Of a DNA stretch of 64,000 bases, positions 56,027 through 64,000 are shown one piece after another. This DNA is from Caballeronia cordobensis. GTDB lineage: Bacteria; Pseudomonadota; Gammaproteobacteria; Burkholderiales; Burkholderiaceae. The notes beneath the pieces are model-generated. The model saw nothing but the letters and a program-made list of their open reading frames with translations, did no database searches and was not told the origin of the DNA. The first letter of the stretch is position 1. Each line of letters starts with the position of its first letter. Both the position numbers and the translations under genes were made by a program. Location: contig NZ_FCNY02000021.1 in assembly GCF_001544575.2 (NCBI RefSeq), positions 62,001 to 126,000 on the forward strand. Direction: 5' to 3'.

Positions 56027-57868
56027 CTACGTTTTGGCGTCCGAACTTCGAGCAGCTACCTGGCACGGACGCGACTGTTCAACCCGATGTGCATCTCGGC
56101 CCCCGGGCGATGGCTCGTAAAACTGTAGTGCAGCAAGTCGGGCGTAGAGTGGCGAGTGCTCCAGCAACTCGGCGTGACGGCCTTGCGCAACGATGCGACC
56201 TTGGTCAAGTACGACGATTCGATCGGCCTGTTGCACGGTCGCAAGACGGTGAGCGATGACCAAAGTCGTGCGGTTGTGGGCGGCATTGTTCAATGCCGTC
56301 TGCACGAGCCGTTCGCTCGCCGCATCGAGCGCGCTGGTAGCTTCATCGAGAAGCAGGATCGGCGGATCCTTGAGAATGGCGCGCGCAATGGCGATTCGCT
56401 GACGCTGTCCACCTGATAGCCGCACGCCCCGCTCGCCCAGATATGTGTCATACCCTTGCGGCAGTTGGTTGATGAAGTCGGCAGCAGCAGCCATCTCAGC
56501 AGCTCGTTGCACCTCTTGGAGTGTCGCGTCGAGCTTGCCGTAGCGGATATTGTCGAGCACGCTTCCCGAAAAAATCACCGATTCCTGCATCACCACGCCA
56601 ATCGTCTTTCGTAGCTCGGCGAGCGACACTTGCCGCGTCGGAACACCGCTTATGAAAATGTTTCCAGATTGCGAGTCGTAAAAGCGTAGTAGAAGTTGAA
56701 ATAGTGTGGTTTTTCCCGCCCCGGATGGGCCGACCAGCGCAACGTGCTCGCCGGGGCCGACCTCGAGTGTGAATCCGGATAGTGCCGAGATACCAGGACG
56801 AGACGGATAAGAAAAGCTGACGTTCTCGAAGCGAATGCCCTCGGCATGACGCGGAAGCGGGATCGTCGTGTCCGGCTCCGCTACAGGCGAACGCATCGCC
56901 AGCAGTTGAAGCAGTCGCTCGGCAGCACCGGCGGCTCGCTGGAGGTCTCCCCACACCTCGGCGACCGCTCCAACGGCACCCGCAGTAAATACCGCATAGA
57001 GGATGAACTGGGACAGTTGCCCAGCCGTCATCTCGCCGGCCAGCACGGCCTTCGCGCCGAGCCAAAGCACAAATACGACCGCAGCAAAAACAAACGCGAT
57101 GACCACGGCAGTCAAGCCGGCGCGCGCCCGAATCCGTATCAGCGCTGTATCGAAGGCTGCTTCCACGGCTCCCTCGAAGCGCCTCGATTCGTGCGCCTCC
57201 TGCGTGTATGACTGCACCGTCGGCATGGCATTGAGCACCTCGCCCGCGAGCGCGCTGGCGCTTGCGACCTTTGCCTGACTGTCACGTGAGAGCCTGCGCA
57301 CCTGACGCCCGAAAATGACGATGGGCGCGACCACCACGATGAGCGTCGCGATGATGTAGCCCGACAACACCGGGCTCGTTATTACCAGCATCGCCAAGCC
57401 GCCGAACGTCAGCAACGAGTTGCGCAATCCGAGCGACAGGCTGGTTCCTACCACTGTCTGAATCAACGTCGTGTCGGTCGTGAGCCGCGACAGTACCTCT
57501 CCCGTTTGGGTAGTCTCGTAGAACTCGGGACTCATCTTTGTCGCGTGATCGTAGACGGCTCGGCGTATGTCAGCCGTCACCCTTTCTCCCAGCCACGAGA
57601 CACAGTAGAAGCGCAGCGCCGTGGCACCGGCGAGGACCAGCGAAAGGATGAATAGCGCGATGAAGTAGCGGTCGATGTGCGCGTGCTCGCCACTGGCGAA
57701 ACCGCGGTCGATCAGATATTTGAAGGCCACGGGGAGCGCCAGCGTCGCGCCGGCCGACGTCAAGAGCGCCAGGAACGCAACTGCCCAACGCGCGGCGTAA
57801 GGACGTAAAAACGGCAGCAGAGCGAAAAGCGGACTGACACGCGACGGAGGAAGTGCGGCAGGCGACAT
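56027..57868 (-). CDS. MsbA-like ABC exporter (fused membrane and ATPase domains)
   Basis: The 613-residue protein has six membrane helices in residues about 25-320 and a nucleotide-binding domain at about 350-590. The ATPase part shows Walker A GPSGAGKTT, Q-loop VVMQESVIFSG, signature LSGGQRQRIAIARA, Walker B ILLLDEATSALD and switch His in VIAHRLATV. It fits the homodimeric ABCB-type bacterial half-transporters for lipids or drugs. The C-terminus extends about 25 residues beyond the family norm. ATG 57868 (MSPAALPP) is chosen over 57898. Confidence 0.92.
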   Translation of the reverse strand: MSPAALPPSRVSPLFALLPFLRPYAARWAVAFLALLTSAGATLALPVAFKYLIDRGFASGEHAHIDRYFIALFILSLVLAGATALRFYCVSWLGERVTADIRRAVYDHATKMSPEFYETTQTGEVLSRLTTDTTLIQTVVGTSLSLGLRNSLLTFGGLAMLVITSPVLSGYIIATLIVVVAPIVIFGRQVRRLSRDSQAKVASASALAGEVLNAMPTVQSYTQEAHESRRFEGAVEAAFDTALIRIRARAGLTAVVIAFVFAAVVFVLWLGAKAVLAGEMTAGQLSQFILYAVFTAGAVGAVAEVWGDLQRAAGAAERLLQLLAMRSPVAEPDTTIPLPRHAEGIRFENVSFSYPSRPGISALSGFTLEVGPGEHVALVGPSGAGKTTLFQLLLRFYDSQSGNIFISGVPTRQVSLAELRKTIGVVMQESVIFSGSVLDNIRYGKLDATLQEVQRAAEMAAAADFINQLPQGYDTYLGERGVRLSGGQRQRIAIARAILKDPPILLLDEATSALDAASERLVQTALNNAAHNRTTLVIAHRLATVQQADRIVVLDQGRIVAQGRHAELLEHSPLYARLAALQFYEPSPGGRDAHRVEQSRPCQVAARSSDAKT

Positions 57869-58361
57869 GGGGTAACCCGAAGCGAGTCTGAGATGCACCT
57901 ATTATCCCAGTCCCTGGCATTGAGCCGTCACCACGGACGCCTGTTTCGACAATGAGCTCGTCGCAACCGCCGAAGGACGGCGCCAACATCGCCAAGAAAA
58001 CGGTCGACCGAGGCGCGATCAAGTTTCTGGTAGACCCAGTTCTTGATCTTCCTGGGAATGACGAACCCCGCTTTCGGCACATCCGGAGCCGCTCAGGATT
58101 GGCTATTGATGTGTCGCACAACGACATATGACGGCGTCATGTCGGCATTCGATCGCCCAACCCCGCCTGCGAAACGGAATCGCGCCGGTAGTCAGTGATG
58201 ACTCGGTTTCACACCATGACTTTGTGGCTGTCCGTCCTATTGCTGCCGCAAAAGCACAGGAGATTGCCGCCTATAATGATTACGCCATCGTTTCGTGTAG
58301 GTCGAGCAGCAGTGTGGTGCAGGCGTCGTTCGTTTGATCAATGACAACCAAGGAGAAGTGA
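57869..58361. other. Intergenic stretch, no intact gene
   Basis: A short minus-strand frame ending near 57952 (VPKAGFVIPRKIKNWVYQKL...) has a coding-like look but no recognised family, and it has only about 50 codons. AAGGAGAAGTG before 58362 is the ribosome site of the tail-collar gene, so its promoter lies in this stretch. Confidence 0.4.
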
Positions 58362-58631
58362 ATGGACGCGTATATTGGCGAAATCCGCATGTTCAGCTTT
58401 GACTGGGCGCCCAGGGGCTGGATGCTGTGCCAAGGCCAGACGCTGCAAATAGCGCAATTCCAGGCGCTGTTCGCATTGATTGGCAATTTCTACGGTGGCG
58501 ACGGGACGCAGACGTTTCAATTGCCCAATCTAACGCCACTGCCGGTAGCCGGCGGCGGGGCCAACGAAAAGACCGGCCCGGCGATGAACTTTGCGATCTG
58601 CATAAACGGCATCTTCCCGACTCGGGATTGA
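58362..58631 (+). CDS. Phage tail-collar/microcystin-dependent-protein-like small protein
   Basis: The 89-residue protein starts MDAYIGEIRMFSFDWAPRGWMLCQGQ and has FALIGNFYGGDGTQTFQLPNL, the tail-collar repeat of phage fibre and MdpB-type proteins. It then reaches the usual end MNFAICINGIFPTRD through a very short linker. Relatives are often about 170 residues, so this is a shortened version that keeps both ends. It has an excellent AAGGAG site. No other phage gene is adjacent. Proteins of this type occur in threes in many Burkholderia, but only one is here. Confidence 0.85.
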   Translation: MDAYIGEIRMFSFDWAPRGWMLCQGQTLQIAQFQALFALIGNFYGGDGTQTFQLPNLTPLPVAGGGANEKTGPAMNFAICINGIFPTRD

Positions 58632-58917
58632 CCATACCCGGGCGCGGCGACTCATTTTCCCGGTCGCCGTTCCGAGGTTGAGACGGTCGCTGCCGAGATT
58701 GCTTCGAACGACGAGTTCCCGTCTTCGTGAGATTCGAAGAGACTCTCTCTCCGTGGTCCCAGAAGATCTCACCGCTTTTGGTCAGATGCCCTCAAGCCAG
58801 CGTCTTCGCTTGCCGATACCCGATGAATTCCCAAACCACGCTTCGTCCTGCTAAGCGCGCACACCGCGTATCCCTGGCGCACGGTCTCTACCCTTGCGCT
58901 TGCAACCGTATGCTCCG

Positions 58918-59070
58918 ATGACGACCCCGAAGATGACGACCAAAAGCATCAGCCGACGCACTTTCCTTCTCGGCATGGGGGCATCGAGCCTCCTCGCCGC
59001 ATGCGGAGGCAGTTCGGGTTCGAACGCGGCGTCGGGATCCACGGGTTCGTCGACCAGTCCAGCGCCCTAA
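58918..59070 (+). pseudogene. Tat lipoprotein signal peptide with short Ser/Gly tail
   Basis: A 50-codon frame reads SISRRTFLLGMGASSLLAACGGSSGS: a twin-arginine motif (SRRTFL) followed by a lipobox ending LAAC. It meets TAA at 59068-59070. The same frame continues openly for about 40 more codons to TGA near 59199 (SALQAGGVQPSAKAPLTPDL...), as if the stop were a recent nonsense change or the gene an N-terminal fragment of a larger Tat lipoprotein. Confidence 0.5.
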
Positions 59071-59278
59071 TCGGCGCTCCAGGCGGGAGGCGTGCAACCC
59101 TCCGCGAAGGCGCCGCTGACGCCCGATCTAACGCAGACCGATCTGCCGGCCGGTGCTTTGGGATCGTGTTTCATTCGTAATCTGAATCCCCATTTCTGAA
59201 ACGCGGCCGTAACGGCGCGCCCATAGAATTCCTACCATGCGCTAAACGAAACGCGCCAATCTTACCGGAGAACAAATC

Positions 59279-59767
59279 ATGCCCATGCCGTGCTACCTCA
59301 CCCTCGAAGGCAAGAACCAAGGCAAGATCGAAGGCTCGAACAAAGTCCAGGGTCACGAAGGAAAGATTCTCGTACAGGCCGTCGATCACACCATCGAAAT
59401 CCCGAAGAGCCCGCAAACGGGTTTGCCTACCGGCAAGCGCGTGCATGGGGCGATGACGATTACCAAGGAAATCGACAAGTCCTCGCCCAAGCTGTTTCAG
59501 GCGCTGACCTCGGGCGAGCAGATGAAGGACGTGTCGCTGGAGTTCTACCGCATCTCGCCGAAGGGCACGGAAGAGAAGTACTACACCGTGAACCTGTCGA
59601 ATGCGATTCTGACGAATATGAAGTCGTGGACGCCGAATGCGCTGGATCCGGACAACAAGCACATTGGCCACATGGAAGACCTCGCGTTCACGTACGAGAA
59701 GATCAGCTGGACATACGAACCGGACGGTATCGAAGCCGAAGATTCGTGGCTTGCGCCGAAGGCTTGA
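59279..59767 (+). CDS. hcp: Hcp-family type VI secretion tube/effector protein
   Basis: The 162-residue Hcp starts MPMPCYLTLEGKNQGKIEGS. It has the ring-forming pattern VQAVDHTIEIP, GKRVHGAMTITKEIDKSSPKL, and the conserved YRISPKGTEEKYYTVNL plus ending GHMEDLAFTYEKISWTYEPDG. Hcp hexamers stack into the T6SS tube and are secreted. No other T6SS gene is present within the window, so this is an orphan hcp that would serve a system encoded elsewhere. A GGAGA site precedes the ATG. Confidence 0.93.
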   Translation: MPMPCYLTLEGKNQGKIEGSNKVQGHEGKILVQAVDHTIEIPKSPQTGLPTGKRVHGAMTITKEIDKSSPKLFQALTSGEQMKDVSLEFYRISPKGTEEKYYTVNLSNAILTNMKSWTPNALDPDNKHIGHMEDLAFTYEKISWTYEPDGIEAEDSWLAPKA

Positions 59768-59808
59768 TGCTGGATTGATGAGAGAAGTCCACCTCTCGCG
59801 ATTAGGTG

Positions 59809-59831
59809 AAAAAAACCGTCCGGCCGGACGG
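59809..59831 (-). terminator. Rho-independent terminator of the small His-rich gene
   Basis: CCGTCCGGCCGGACGG (59816-59831) is a perfect 16-bp palindrome. On the minus strand it is followed by seven T (59815-59809), 30 bp after the stop of the 46-residue gene. It lies between that gene and the convergent hcp gene, and may also slow hcp transcription, although no T-run follows on the plus strand. Confidence 0.8.
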
Positions 59832-59860
59832 GGTTGTCGCCGTTCAAGCGCGGAACACGC

Positions 59861-60001
59861 TTACTTGCAATGGCGCTCCCAATGATGATGCACGCGGACC
59901 TTGTGACACACGGCATGATGATAATTCGAGTCAGCGGAAGCCGGAGCAACAAACAAAATTGCCATGCCCGTGGCAAGCAGGGTGAGAATTGCTTTCTTCA
60001 T
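59861..60001 (-). CDS. Small secreted His-rich peptide (46 residues)
   Basis: ATG 60001 opens a frame of 46 codons. A signal peptide MKKAILTLLATGMAILFVAPASA is followed by a mature peptide of about 23 residues with 7 His and 2 Cys (DSNYHHAVCHKVRVHHHWER then HCK). AGGA lies about 9 bp upstream and a strong terminator follows, which together support a real gene despite its size. The His/Cys content suggests metal binding in the periplasm. Similar small signal-peptide proteins occur in Burkholderia, but the function is unknown. Confidence 0.75.
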   Translation of the reverse strand: MKKAILTLLATGMAILFVAPASADSNYHHAVCHKVRVHHHWERHCK

Positions 60002-60341
60002 CAGTTCGTCATCCTGCAAATGGAAGAGACGAAACCCTAGCAGCGCGAGCTTACGCGGACCTTGGCTTAATAAAATCGTGCGGAGTACTCGTTCCCGTCA
60101 ATTGGCAAAATCGACCCAGAAAAGCATTGTCCGCTTCCGGGCGCGATGCGGCCATATGCGACACCGGGTTTTCCGCTAGGTCGGCCAAGTCCTTAAGGGT
60201 GTTCGCGAATAGTTTAGAACTTGTGCCGCATGCCAATGCGCAAGGAAACTTGCTTGTCGTTAGCACAATTGCATTCGAGCGTTGCCAAACTTATCCCGTC
60301 GCTTCGCTCGGGAAATAGACTGTCGTGCCGATATTACGGCA
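60002..60341. other. Intergenic stretch between divergent small genes
   Basis: No gene is supported. It should contain promoters for the His-rich peptide gene (leftward) and for the hypothetical gene at 60342 (rightward). AT-rich patches occur at 60063-60080 and 60205-60270. Confidence 0.45.
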
Positions 60342-60587
60342 ATGGACGCCACAGACCGATATCCTACGAGTGCGAGCGAGCTGCGATCGACCGACGCTGA
60401 GCTCGCCCATCTGCGTGTCATGATTGCGATAGCGGTTCGGCATCGGGAGACCTTTTTTTCGCGCAGCTACTGGCGCGCACGCGTGACTTCCTTAATGGCT
60501 ACGAGTCACCTACTGCCGGCGCAGTTGCACGTCACATCGGCACTTCTCGCTCAGATTGACTCGATCACGGAGAGCGCCCAGACCTAG
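60342..60587 (+). CDS. Hypothetical protein
   Basis: The 81-residue, mostly helical protein begins MDATDRYPTSASELRSTDAELAHLRVMI. It reads like small Burkholderia hypothetical proteins that end in a LLPAQ...ALLAQI helix. No motif or signal peptide is seen. The frame opens earlier (60282), but ATG 60342 gives the more natural start. The ribosome site is weak. Confidence 0.45.
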   Translation: MDATDRYPTSASELRSTDAELAHLRVMIAIAVRHRETFFSRSYWRARVTSLMATSHLLPAQLHVTSALLAQIDSITESAQT

Positions 60588-61472
60588 GCTCATATTCTTT
60601 GATTCTCGGTAGACCCGTTCGGAAATACGGTGACCTTGATAGCGACGCCCCCTGCTCCAGTCGGTGTAAGGTGATCGCTTCCTCTCCCTTCGCATCTGGG
60701 CGCACCCTTCCTTAGCTTAGATATCCCACATACTTTGCAAGACTATTTGCGAGTTAGCAATGCAAGCATCGCTTAGAGTTTGAGCGGTTCATCTGGGCTC
60801 CGAATAGGTAATCACCTACTACACCTAATTCGCATGGTCGCTCTTTAAAATCAGACATTCGCACGTCGAGTTGCAGCAACTGGCAACAGCACGCTCCCCG
60901 CAGCGGGATGGCGCGCATTGGGAACTCTTCGGGCTCAAAACCCGAGGCCCCTGGGTTCTAGAATCCCGCCCCCGCAACCAAAGCCGAGATGGCTTTGCGC
61001 GATTGAGGCCACTTCGGATACAGGATTCTTCTTCGAGGCTGGGCGCTATGCGGGCGCTGGCCGCGAAAATACGGCAAGACCGCCACACCATCAAACCCGC
61101 CTCCATGCGAGTTTTTTCCGGACATTTAACAGCTTCGGAGCGGCTATGCGTGAACTCTTTCCGCTAGAAACTCGTTCGGCACAAGCGCTTTAAACGATTC
61201 AAATCGAGCACGCCAACCTTTGTCAACAACCAGTAACCGGCCCGTCATCGGGCGGCTGCCATTTCAATCCGGCCATTAAGCGAAGTGCGTTCAGCCATGA
61301 GAGTATCCTTGGTGAAGCGTTCACCGACCCGACGCGATTGCGCGACCGAATTATGGCAAGATCGCCCCTGTACCGAACGGTGACGACCTATGATCGACGC
61401 GCTTCGGCCAAGCCCGCACTGGCGCGTAGGCGGCGCACCCAATTTCGAAACTCAAACCCGTCGAACTGACCG
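60588..61472. other. Gene-poor stretch with a tRNA relic
   Basis: No protein gene is supported. Open frames at 60825-61106 (-) and 60871-61193 (+) overlap the tRNA-like segment and show no domain. The region 60700-60850 is AT-rich. The damaged initiator tRNA at 60902-60980 is listed separately. Confidence 0.5.
60902..60980 (+). pseudogene. Initiator tRNA(fMet)-like pseudogene
   Basis: The segment follows the bacterial initiator tRNA. Acceptor strands GCGGG/CCCGC pair with the first pair unpaired (A1/A72), as in fMet. The anticodon stem is CGGG/CCCG with loop CTCAAAA, and the 3' end is CCCGCAACCA. Faults are anticodon CAA instead of CAT, two mismatches in the D stem, and a T loop of nine bases (two extra) instead of seven. 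It is therefore a relic rather than a working tRNA. Confidence 0.7.
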
Positions 61473-61814
61473 ATGACGAAATACCTTATCTCCTTTCCAG
61501 GATCGGCGATGGATACCTCCGACGCGGACATGGCTGCGGTCGGCGAAGCGGCACACGCGGTCATACGCGAGGCGAAAGATGCCGGCGTCTATGTGTTCGG
61601 CGGTGGTATCAACGAGGAGGTCGCGCCGCTGATGGTCGCCGCGGACGGCACGGTCACAAACAAGACCTACCCGCAGACCAAGGAGTTAGACGGCGGTTTC
61701 TGTGTCCTAGAACTGCCGTCGCGCGAAGCCGCCGTCCAATGGGCCGCGAAGATCGCCAAAGCCTGCCGCTGCTCGCAGGAACTCCGCGAGTTCGGGTACG
61801 ACCCACAGAGCTGA
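61473..61814 (+). CDS. YCII-related protein
   Basis: The 113-residue protein starts MTKYLISFPGSAMDTSDADMAAV. It contains YVFGGGINEEVAPLMVAADGTVTN, YPQTKELDGGFCVLELPSREAAVQWAAKIA and a Cys-Arg-Cys segment, an arrangement of YCII-like proteins. The canonical DGPF is replaced by the TKELDGGF form common in this subgroup. No ECF sigma gene follows. The function is unknown. Confidence 0.8.
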   Translation: MTKYLISFPGSAMDTSDADMAAVGEAAHAVIREAKDAGVYVFGGGINEEVAPLMVAADGTVTNKTYPQTKELDGGFCVLELPSREAAVQWAAKIAKACRCSQELREFGYDPQS

Positions 61815-61844
61815 CCGGCGAGGGCCACAGCCCGGTTCGAGCGA

Positions 61845-62025
61845 GGAGGCGGGACAACCCGGCCCGAGGACCGCGGCGACGCGCCTGGCTACGAAGACTT
61901 TCTGCAGGCCATGGCCGATGCACAGCACCCACAACATGGCCGGTGGCTTTATCCACGAGAGCTGGGATGCGAACGCCTCCTTTGATATTTACGACAACGA
62001 CTGGCTCGTAGACATCGAGGTCTGA
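61845..62025 (+). pseudogene. Plasmid pRiA4b ORF-3-like protein, C-terminal remnant
   Basis: One frame reads RPEDRGDAPGYEDFLQAMADAQHPQH (seen as RPEDRGDAPGYEDF plus LQAMADAQHPQH), the typical end of pRiA4b ORF-3 proteins (PED.GG..GYE.FL.A). After a shift near 61940 another frame reads GGFIHESWDANASFDIYDND and ends at TGA 62023-62025. The N-terminal part is absent, so this is a frameshifted relic of a mobile-DNA-associated gene. Confidence 0.6.
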
Positions 62026-62236
62026 GCGTAAAGGCGTTTTCGACTCCTTCCGACGCCACGCTTACACGTGAGGGGCTGGCGCGTGCCCCTTTAATAACCG
62101 ATCTCTGCCTGACGACGAACGCAGGCGTCTCGGCCTTTGCTGACATTCGGACTTCGACGTCAGAGAGGCGGCTACGGGGCGGCGACCAACCGTGCCATGG
62201 ATCCATAGCGCCCCGCTAACCTAGCGTGTCAGCCAG

Positions 62237-62509
62237 CTAAATCTTCGAGAGAGTCACCCGTCTACGCGGATCGCACACGCCGAATTCTACTGCTGCCACG
62301 GTAATGCGGTGTCGATTGAGCTCAAAGGCGACGCGCAGTTGCGCCGGCGACATGTCTTTCGCGCCGAGTCCTTGGATTGCGAGGCGAGCAGAATCGGCAT
62401 GGGAGCAGAAGTCCCAACCAAGTCCGAACGCGGAAAAATGAATTTCGCCGTCGGCGAAAGCAGGTTGCGAGAGCTTCAACTGTGTTCGGGTATCTGAGGA
62501 AACATTCAT
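62237..62509 (-). CDS. Hypothetical protein, possibly DUF1488-like
   Basis: The protein of 90 residues starts MNVSSDTRTQLKLSQPAFADGEIHFSAFG. The second half, ALAIQGLGAKD-type followed by LRVAFELNRHRITVAAVEFG, resembles the end of DUF1488 proteins. GGAGCG precedes ATG 62509 at a good distance, so this start is better than 62530. No signal peptide or metal motif is seen. The family call is weak. Confidence 0.5.
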   Translation of the reverse strand: MNVSSDTRTQLKLSQPAFADGEIHFSAFGLGWDFCSHADSARLAIQGLGAKDMSPAQLRVAFELNRHRITVAAVEFGVCDPRRRVTLSKI

Positions 62510-62756
62510 CATCGCGCTCCAAAGGGGCATCGAACTATTCCAGCATCTCTTGGATTGCGCACCCGCGTCGGCCGTCCCCTTGATGCATCACGTTCTGTAC
62601 ACGTTTCTCTGCTCCGCGCTCGCAATCGCGATCGCGGTCGTAAATCTCGCCTAATTCTCGCGCGACACACTGTGCGCCGGCGTTTGAGTCGCGCTTTCCC
62701 GTCAAGCATCATTCGTGGGCCCGCATGCCTGCGCGTTCCCCGCACTGGATTCCGCC

Positions 62757-63686
62757 ATGCATCTCGTCGGTATGATCTTCCCGATCTTTGCGATCGTCGT
62801 CGCGGGATGGCTCGCGGGCGCCACCGGCTATTTGCCGCGTACGCTCGGCGCCTCGCTGACACGTTTCGCCTATTACATCGCCATGCCCGCGCTGGTATTC
62901 CTCACCATCGGCGACGAGACGCTGCACTCGCTGCTCGACTGGCGCTTCCTCGCCGCATTCGGCGGAGGTTCGCTGATCTGCTTCGCAGTTGTCATGGCGA
63001 TCGCTCGGTTCCGGCCCGGCGCGACTTTCGGCACGAGCGCCATGATCGGCGCTGCGGCCTCGATGACCAACACCGCGTTCGTCGCGCTACCCATCCTCAA
63101 GGCGCTGTACGGCAAGCCGGGCGTCCTCGCGGCGGCGATCGCGACCGTCGTCATCGGCGCCATCATGTTTCCGCTGCTAGTCGTTCTGCTGGAAATCGAC
63201 CGCTTCGGCACCTCGCGGACGATCCGCCTGGGACCGTTGATGCGCCAGATCGCAACCAACCCTGTGATCCTCGCGACGGTGTTCGCGCTGATATGGTCTT
63301 ATACTGCCGTCGGCATGCCGAAGCCGCTCGAGTCTCTGCTGTCGATTCTCGGCGACGCGTTGACCCCGTGCGCACTGTTCGCCATCGGGCTTGAACTGAC
63401 CATCGGCGAACTTCGCGAGCGCCTGTCCTTCTACTTGCTGTTATCGGTGATCAAGCTGGTGCTCATGCCGATCGTGGTCTATGCGCTGTGTCGCGCGAGC
63501 GGCCTGGGCGACACGCTGACCGTCGCCGCCGTCGTCTGCGGTGCAGTGCCGACCGCGAAGAGCGCCTTTGTGCTCGCCGCGGAATATGATGTCGAGAAGA
63601 AGATGGTGGGCGCCGTCATTTCGATGTCCACGTTGCTATCGATCGTCACGCTGTTTGTCTGGCTCTACCTCATCCACGGCGCCTGA
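62757..63686 (+). CDS. AEC-family (auxin efflux carrier-like) transporter
   Basis: The 309-residue protein has ten hydrophobic segments, opening MIFPIFAIVVAGWLAGATGYLP. The AEC signatures are AASMTNTAFVALPILKALYG in the first half and ELTIGELRERLSFYLLLSVIKLVLMPIVV plus CGAVPTAKSAFVLAAEY in the second. Members export or import organic anions such as malonate, malate or auxin-like acids. ATG 62757 is chosen over the in-frame 62715. No linked enzyme gene is present, so the substrate is open. Confidence 0.9.
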   Translation: MHLVGMIFPIFAIVVAGWLAGATGYLPRTLGASLTRFAYYIAMPALVFLTIGDETLHSLLDWRFLAAFGGGSLICFAVVMAIARFRPGATFGTSAMIGAAASMTNTAFVALPILKALYGKPGVLAAAIATVVIGAIMFPLLVVLLEIDRFGTSRTIRLGPLMRQIATNPVILATVFALIWSYTAVGMPKPLESLLSILGDALTPCALFAIGLELTIGELRERLSFYLLLSVIKLVLMPIVVYALCRASGLGDTLTVAAVVCGAVPTAKSAFVLAAEYDVEKKMVGAVISMSTLLSIVTLFVWLYLIHGA

Positions 63687-64000
63687 CGTTGTTGTTGTCA
63701 AAGCCAAATTTAAATGGCGCGCCGAGGGGGCAGCGGTATTCCTGGACTACCAAAACGTAGTTCTTGCATTCGCACGAAGACCGCATTCGACTAATCAAGC
63801 TGTACGAACATTGGGAAGCGCTTTACCGCGACTGTTCGTCAATTAGGCTACATTCGCTGGTACAACGAGAAGCGAATCAAGATCTCGCTCGGCGCACTCG
63901 GTCCGATTGAATACTCGAGAGCCTCGGGCTGACGACCCAATCCAGTTCGAAAATTCTGCCGCACCCCGTTTCATCACTGTGAGTGGCTCACTTCCAGCCG
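63687..64000 (+). mobile_element. IS3-family transposase, 3' remnant
   Basis: From about 63851 the plus strand reads YIRWYNEKRIKISLGALGPI then EY, the highly conserved end of IS3/IS150-type orfB integrases. A base insertion just after EY breaks the usual RESLGL ending. The segment before 63840 has no good transposase similarity, and the window ends before a clear inverted repeat is seen. It is a decayed tail of an insertion sequence. Confidence 0.65.

Noticed and set aside
60902..60980. A working leucine tRNA (anticodon CAA)
   Set aside because: It lacks the long variable arm of tRNA(Leu) and has a nine-base T loop and D-stem mismatches; it fits a damaged initiator tRNA better.

Overview
The window looks like a chromosomal or megaplasmid segment of a Burkholderiaceae beta-proteobacterium (Paraburkholderia/Caballeronia type). 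The evidence is high GC content, many LysR, GntR, MocR and MarR regulators next to MFS transporters, an emrAB-type pump with a NodT-like outer membrane factor, an orphan hcp, and protein sequences of clear Burkholderia character. It reads as accessory DNA: intact catabolic and transport operons alternate with at least ten decayed genes. There is no CRISPR array and no intact insertion sequence. The only tRNA-like sequence seen is a damaged initiator tRNA.

Layout: 1-6.5 kb holds the tail of a GGDEF protein, a DUF3303 gene, a truncated MFS gene, and then a cupin, shikimate-dehydrogenase-like, Gfo/Idh/MocA and alpha/beta-hydrolase cluster. 6.7-9.8 kb is a GntR/UTRA regulator with an MFS transporter and a broken amidohydrolase, tied together by two related AT-rich palindromes. 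10.3-16.6 kb is an ATP-citrate-lyase-like gene pair with a citrate/tricarballylate-type MFS symporter and a binding-protein pseudogene. 17.3-21.6 kb has a LysR regulator divergent from a PRISE-type reductase, an MFS exporter and an autotransporter remnant. 21.9-23.2 kb has a deaminase and a broken chemoreceptor.

The most notable block is 23.4-33.8 kb. Nine tightly packed minus-strand genes form a Nit1C-type cluster (MSMEG_0572/Sll0783, Nit6803 nitrilase, radical SAM, GNAT, AIR-synthase-like, MSMEG_0570, flavin monooxygenase). It is extended by an LnmK/Pnap_2097-like protein and a single-chain B12 acyl-CoA mutase. A MocR-type regulator is divergently transcribed, and the gap between them carries repeated TGCRATCA sites.

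From 33.8 kb come a DUF2252 protein, a TPR protein lacking its N-terminus, an AhpD-like protein, a dienelactone hydrolase, a BON protein, and remnants of a SET-domain gene and a LysR gene. 41.5-46.3 kb is a MarR - outer membrane factor - EmrA - EmrB efflux operon with a repeated 19-bp element. 46.5-50.8 kb pairs a metallo-hydrolase, an MFS transporter, an aspartoacylase-family deacylase and a LysR regulator. 52-53 kb is a RES/Xre toxin-antitoxin pair with two operator palindromes. It is followed by an FtsH-like membrane protease paralogue and an MsbA-like ABC exporter. The last 6 kb carries a tail-collar protein, an orphan Hcp, a 46-residue His-rich secreted peptide with its own terminator, the fMet tRNA relic, a YCII protein, a pRiA4b ORF-3 remnant, an AEC transporter and the tail of an IS3 transposase.
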